Below are positions 60,903-64,000 of a stretch of 64,000 nucleotides of DNA, one piece after another (within the stretch, counting starts at the first letter, position 1; each line of letters opens with the position of its first letter). The notes beneath the pieces were generated by a model. The model did not search any database and was not told the DNA's origin. It saw only the letters and a program-made list of their open reading frames with translations. Source of the DNA: Eunapius fragilis. Its lineage: Eukaryota > Porifera > Demospongiae > Spongillida > Spongillidae. Location of the stretch: positions 1,167,753-1,231,752 of the forward strand of contig OY811986.1 of assembly GCA_963681505.1 (NCBI GenBank), in the 5' to 3' direction. The position numbers were made by a program, and so were the translations under genes.

Positions 60903-61178
60903 TTGGAATACATTGTGTATCCACAGTAACGTGGTGACGGGATGTAGTAGGCCTGGCAGCAACGTACGCGCCACCATTTAATACTCCGTCATCGTGAGCA
61001 GTAGGCCTACCGTCCAGTCTTTATGTCCCGTATTAGTTTTTAAGCCATATCGCATGCAGCTATGGGTATGACTCACACACTGGTACTCGGCTGTATTGAA
61101 CGTTCCACGCATGTAGCGCTCCAACAGGCTGGTCTTTCCACAGGCCTGTGCACCCAACATGACAACCTTATGTTCCAT
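46875..61178 (-). CDS. RAB24: Rab24-like small GTPase, gene B (8 exons, intact)
   Basis: Exons (minus): 61077-61178, 55900-55968, 55453-55531, 51643-51710, 51406-51505, 51290-51340, 47901-47972, 46875-46927. The CDS is 594 nt (197 residues) with every phase consistent. Seen: P-loop [10 protein letters not shown], switch [44 protein letters not shown], and a CSC stop prenylation motif. The Ser in DTAGSE and the Thr in GTKxD place it with RAB24, like gene A. Exon lengths 2-6 are 69, 79, 68, 100 and 51, matching gene A (69, 78, 68, 100, 51), so they are duplicates. The mature coding sequence is 0.6 kb in a 14.3-kb gene; the rest is intron packed with satellites. Expected on autophagosome or late endosome membranes (family knowledge). 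Confidence 0.9.
47385..47672. repeat. 37-bp minisatellite, Rab24 B intron 7
   Basis: About eight copies of a unit containing CTTATACTTAACACAAGAGG and CTTATCTAGAA. Confidence 0.92.
48001..48040. repeat. (CA)n microsatellite, Rab24 B intron 6
   Basis: Short CA run, about 30 bp beyond exon 7 on the upstream-gene side. Confidence 0.9.
48940..49983. mobile_element. Fold-back (FB-like) element with subrepeat-bearing inverted arms
   Basis: The outer ends are inverted copies (GGACAGTTTCCGACAAAATG and its complement). The left arm holds six 40-bp direct repeats (49001-49238). The right arm holds six copies of the same unit in reverse (49641-49880). The middle also folds back (CCTTCTGCAGGAGAGTTCA against its complement). 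Long inverted arms made of short direct repeats are the hallmark of fold-back transposons. No coding capacity. It lies in intron 6 of Rab24 B. Confidence 0.85.
50625..51300. repeat. 21/23-bp minisatellite, Rab24 B intron 6
   Basis: About 30 units mixing a 21-bp form (GCCTATACGTTCTCCCCCAT) and a 23-bp form (GCCTACCTATGTTCTCCCCC). It abuts the exon 6 donor (GTAGGTAGGC), and the donor reads like part of the repeat. Three frames of 230-244 codons open through it and are artefacts. Confidence 0.92.
52236..55305. repeat. 3.07-kb satellite of 13-bp units, Rab24 B intron 3
   Basis: About 236 copies of ACCACTCAAGAGC, with GAG/GAC, CAA/CGA and rare GGCC variants. No stop occurs in any plus-strand phase of the unit, so a 1094-codon and a 322-codon frame run through it with a 13-residue period. 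They have no promoter, start context or conserved domain and sit antisense inside an intron, so they are not called genes. Confidence 0.94.
55640..55885. repeat. 22-bp C-rich minisatellite, Rab24 B intron 2
   Basis: About ten copies of CCTCCCTCTGACCCCTCCCC with small changes, next to exon 2. Confidence 0.88.
56005..60275. repeat. 4.3-kb satellite of 60-bp units, Rab24 B intron 1
   Basis: About 70 copies of a unit with CTACACACTACACCACTGTG, TACTCAAGGTGCATTAGGG and a terminal G run of 4-9 bases. Subtypes carry an extra GTGATGGGG, a CACACACTG change or GTACATT, and recur in blocks, giving higher-order structure. Frames of 77-133 codons through it are artefacts. Confidence 0.93.
60787..60900. 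repeat. (CA)n microsatellite, Rab24 B intron 1
   Basis: About 114 bp of CA with a short ATACACATGCATAC interruption in the middle. Confidence 0.95.
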
Positions 61179-62021
61179 AAATAAATAACACTATTAGAAT
61201 TACCACGCCCACCATGTGCAAAATTTTTGTCAATCAAACGTAGTTACTATTATTAACATCTACAAGTCTACAAGTGGGTCACGCGATGACCTTTGGAACT
61301 TGCTGTGACAGCAGGCAAAGAACAATTATTTTTCTGGTACTGATATTTTCATGGTATGAAAATATAAAACTATTTAGAATGAGGTAATTATCCTCAAAGA
61401 GCTGGGTCACTGAATTAGTGTCACAACTGATGACACAAATGTTAACCTGCTCCAGCACCTTTCAGTGGCTGTACAAAGGGGAAATGCAGCCTCCCCATCA
61501 GAGGCACTGCCTTCCTTCGCTGATCTTTGTAGTATTGCAAGTGTGTTTTATTATGGTTGAATGTGTGTTTGTTTGTCTTGATTTTGATATATGGCACAAT
61601 TGTCTGTCCAGGTGGTAGGGCTCAGCCCACACCTCTCCCAGTCAAGGTCGGTGGATAGGACTGGGATCAAGGAAATCCAGCAGCCTTTGACATCTCCATT
61701 GTTATCTAGGTCTTAGATTATGTTAGCAGTGTATTTTACTGTTTAGTTTATATGTTAGTCATGTGTTGTTATGTATAAAAGTACATATAATAACACATAA
61801 GGTAGAGATCTATGGCTGCTTGATGGGTGCTGAAGGGACACAGTATCATGTCTTGCCACTACCCATGTCCCAGGCCACTACTTACATTTATGGCAGCCTC
61901 AGCCTCACTTTGGCAAGGTCCTGTGCAAGAGCCCCTGCTATCAAGAGCTGGACCTTCATTGGTGGGTGTCCCTGGGGTTGACAATACTGATGTACATTCA
62001 TGTATTCATGCATAGCAATCA
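61179..62021. other. Region upstream of Rab24 B, no gene seen
   Basis: Should include the Rab24 B promoter. Short open frames on both strands have no recognisable motif or splice support. Confidence 0.5.
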
Positions 62022-62268
62022 AACAAGTAATAAAAACATTCAGATCTAAGAGAAAGTTGTTAGGGGTGGAAGACAATGGCGGGGTGTCAAAAGGTCAGGA
62101 AACAAAGCTTCTGACTGAAAAGGGAAAGTGAAATAGGCCTGTATTAGCATATTGTCATATTTTAACTGTGTGTGTGCTAATATAGGTCTATTTCATTTTT
62201 CCATTTCAGTCAGAAGCCTTGTTTCCTTGCTTCTTACACCACCATTGTCTTCACCAATCAGTTGGGAG
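62022..62268. mobile_element. MITE, family 1, copy 3
   Basis: Left end AAGTAATAAAAACATTCAG with GAAGACAATGGCGGGGTGT; right end is the partial reverse complement (ACACCACCATTGTCTTC). It has an inner inverted pair TTCTGACTGAAA/TTTCAGTCAGAA and AATAGGCCT..GCTAATATAGG. Confidence 0.7.
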
Positions 62269-62501
62269 CTTGCAATCACCTCTCAGAGGGTACATTGGGT
62301 TATGAACTCTATTTATTTTTGTTCTTTCGTACACACATTTAAACATCTATAGAACTAGCTTAGTAAACTATTATCATGATAGCATGCTTTATTATATTTT
62401 AGGCCTCAAAACAATAATTTGCACAAAACTATGCTGAGTTGGCAATAGAGTTGGCTATTGGATTTGGAACAAAGGGGTCATGACTGGTTACCCATACTGC
62501 A

Positions 62502-63136
62502 ATGAAAATAACCATTGATGACGATCCCAACTACACAGCTGAACACTTCCCCATTTGTTTGGTGCAGAGGAGTGGGGTCAGAGTGCATGTAATTAGATCT
62601 ATCCCATTCCTTCATCCTCTCTTTCTCTTGTGTTTGCTCTTTACTTCATTTATTTTTGATGTGTTTTTTTATTCATTTTTTTTATCTCATTTCACATTGT
62701 ATGCATTATCAACTAGTTTAAAAGTTATTAACACCATGCCTTTGGTCTACAGTATAGGGATGCCACAGTCTCATCATATTATGAAGACTTCTTCTATCCA
62801 CTCCTCCTTTTTTCAAGTAAGTCATCACTTCTTACCTCCCACTTCTTCATCCTCTCTTTATCTTGCTTGTTCTCAGCTTTATTTGTTTTTGTAATTTCCA
62901 TTATTATTTCATCCATCCTCTATGTGGATTGAAGTTTTTTTTTGTCATTTCTTTATTTCACGTTGTATTGTGCCTTCATTTCATTTCAGGTACTGCAAGA
63001 GCAGAGGCCACCTGCAAAGATTTCATCTCTCAAGGTATGTTATCAACTTGTTTTAGTCATGTCATCTGTTTTATTTACTGCCTTTATTGAGTCCTCATCC
63101 CGCAGACTTTTCTATCAAGCTCCTCCATCCTCTCAA
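62502..63136 (+). other. Possible small exons with repeated exon-intron cassettes
   Basis: Short open segments bounded by plausible splice sites: about 62502-62575; 62750-62817 (ends TTTTTTCAA|GTAAGTCATC); 62990-63034 (VLQEQRPPAKISSLK, then GTATGT); 63106-63138 (ends CTCTCAA|GTAAGTCATC). The intronic sequences between them share blocks (CTTCATCCTCTCTTT, TTATTTCA). This may be a gene with duplicated exons continuing past the window, or just a diverged repeat. Product unknown. Confidence 0.25.
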
Positions 63137-63215
63137 GTAAGTCATCACATTTTTACTCCTTACCTCCTTCATCCTGCCTGTGTTATGCTACATTAGACAG
63201 CTGCCTTGTCATGTA

Positions 63216-63216
63216 T

Positions 63217-63257
<41 letters not shown>
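63216..63257. repeat. (GT)n microsatellite
   Basis: About 40 bp of GT dinucleotides. Confidence 0.9.
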
Positions 63258-63258
<1 letters not shown>

Positions 63259-63764
63259 ATATACTATTAAGTATTTCTGGGACATGTTTGCATAGATATA
63301 GTAGTCTCTGATTCACAGGTCGACTCAGTATAGTTACTATCACTCCCAAACCACTTTATCATGGCGCGTTGCCTAAAATATAACAAAGGCTATTGAAGGT
63401 ATTCAAGTTGACAGTTTTTGCAGATTAAAAATTCATTTGCAAATGCGCTCATTATTGGATTATCGGTATAGGTTACTAGCTCACAATGTACTCACTGATG
63501 AGGCTTTATACGTTACCGTCCCCAGTAGCTAAGGAATGCAGCTTGTGCTCAGTTATGTATCTGATACTTTTGGCAGGCTGTATAATAGCACGCATACAAC
63601 GGATTGTAGCGCTCCGAGAGAAGTTCAGATTCAATTGAAACTCAACTGCTCTATCACGAGATACCCAAATCTTTGACAACTGCATATCAAACTGTCTGAA
63701 AACTTCACCCATCCTCAGCTTTCAATTAACATATCAAGTACTGACCTATTGGAACAACATTGAA
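63258..63764. other. Non-coding stretch, no gene supported
   Basis: A minus-strand open frame at 63506-63712 has no recognised motif. No other feature is seen. Confidence 0.4.
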
Positions 63765-64000
63765 CCATATACACCTCAGGTCTGCTCCCTCGTACGTCAT
63801 GTCTGCTCCCTCGTACCTCAGGTCTGCCCCCTCGTACCTCAGGTCTGCCCCCACGTACCTCAGGTCTGCCCCCTCGTACCTCAGGTCTGCCCCCACGTAC
63901 CGTCATGTCTGCCCCCTCGTACCTCAGGTCTGCTCCCTCGTACCTCAGGTCTGCCCCCTCGTACCTCAGGTCTGCCCCCTCGTACCTCAGGTCTGCCCCC
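63765..64000. repeat. 21-bp minisatellite running off the window edge
   Basis: At least 11 copies of a unit such as CTCGTACCTCAGGTCTGCCC with CTCC/CCCC and TCGT/ACGT variants. The true length is unknown because the window ends inside it. Confidence 0.92.

Overview
The window looks like animal nuclear DNA, most probably from a sponge (demosponge). The reasons are intron-bearing host genes of metazoan type (mucolipin/TRPML channels, Rab24-like GTPases), single-exon secreted or membrane genes of kinds that are expanded in sponges (a fibrinogen-like ectodomain protein, a beta-helix plus multi-TM protein), animal hAT and MULE transposons, and very many simple repeats. The species assignment is inference; no ribosomal or mitochondrial marker is present.

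Layout. 0.4-5.7 kb: two intronless minus-strand genes, a fibrinogen-like protein and a 1075-residue beta-helix/multi-TM protein. 6.0-16.6 kb: transposon graveyard on the minus strand, with a decayed hAT, a decayed MULE that carries SWIM, PHD and Ulp1-type protease modules, and a 2.3 kb element with perfect 26-bp terminal repeats flanked by TTAA. 16.7-19.9 kb: a two-exon plus-strand gene for a secreted-domain plus seven-TM protein, with its second exon bracketed by inverted repeats. 21.1-61.2 kb: one block of two gene families. Rab24-like gene A (minus, 8 exons) is head-to-head with mucolipin A (plus, about 12 exons). A mucolipin pseudogene with the channel core deleted follows, then mucolipin B (plus, 13 exons, intact, 611 aa), which is tail-to-tail with Rab24-like gene B (minus, 8 exons, intact, 197 aa). 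61.2-64.0 kb: mostly non-coding, with a MITE, possible small plus-strand exons and a minisatellite running off the window edge.

The most informative reading was exon by exon. The Rab24 and mucolipin genes are split into exons of 50-370 bp, and I rebuilt them from splice sites, phase agreement and comparison between the paired copies. Most long open frames in the window (1094, 441, 322, 244 codons and others) are artefacts of tandem repeats inside those introns. Nearly every Rab24 intron carries a different minisatellite or satellite (13-, 20-, 21/23-, 27-, 32-, 33-, 37-, 38- and 60-bp units). Intron 6 of Rab24 B holds a textbook fold-back element.

Functionally, Rab24 (autophagy) and mucolipins (endolysosomal cation channels) act on the same compartment, so the interleaved clusters may be a small endolysosome/autophagy neighbourhood. 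That is inference from gene identity and position only.
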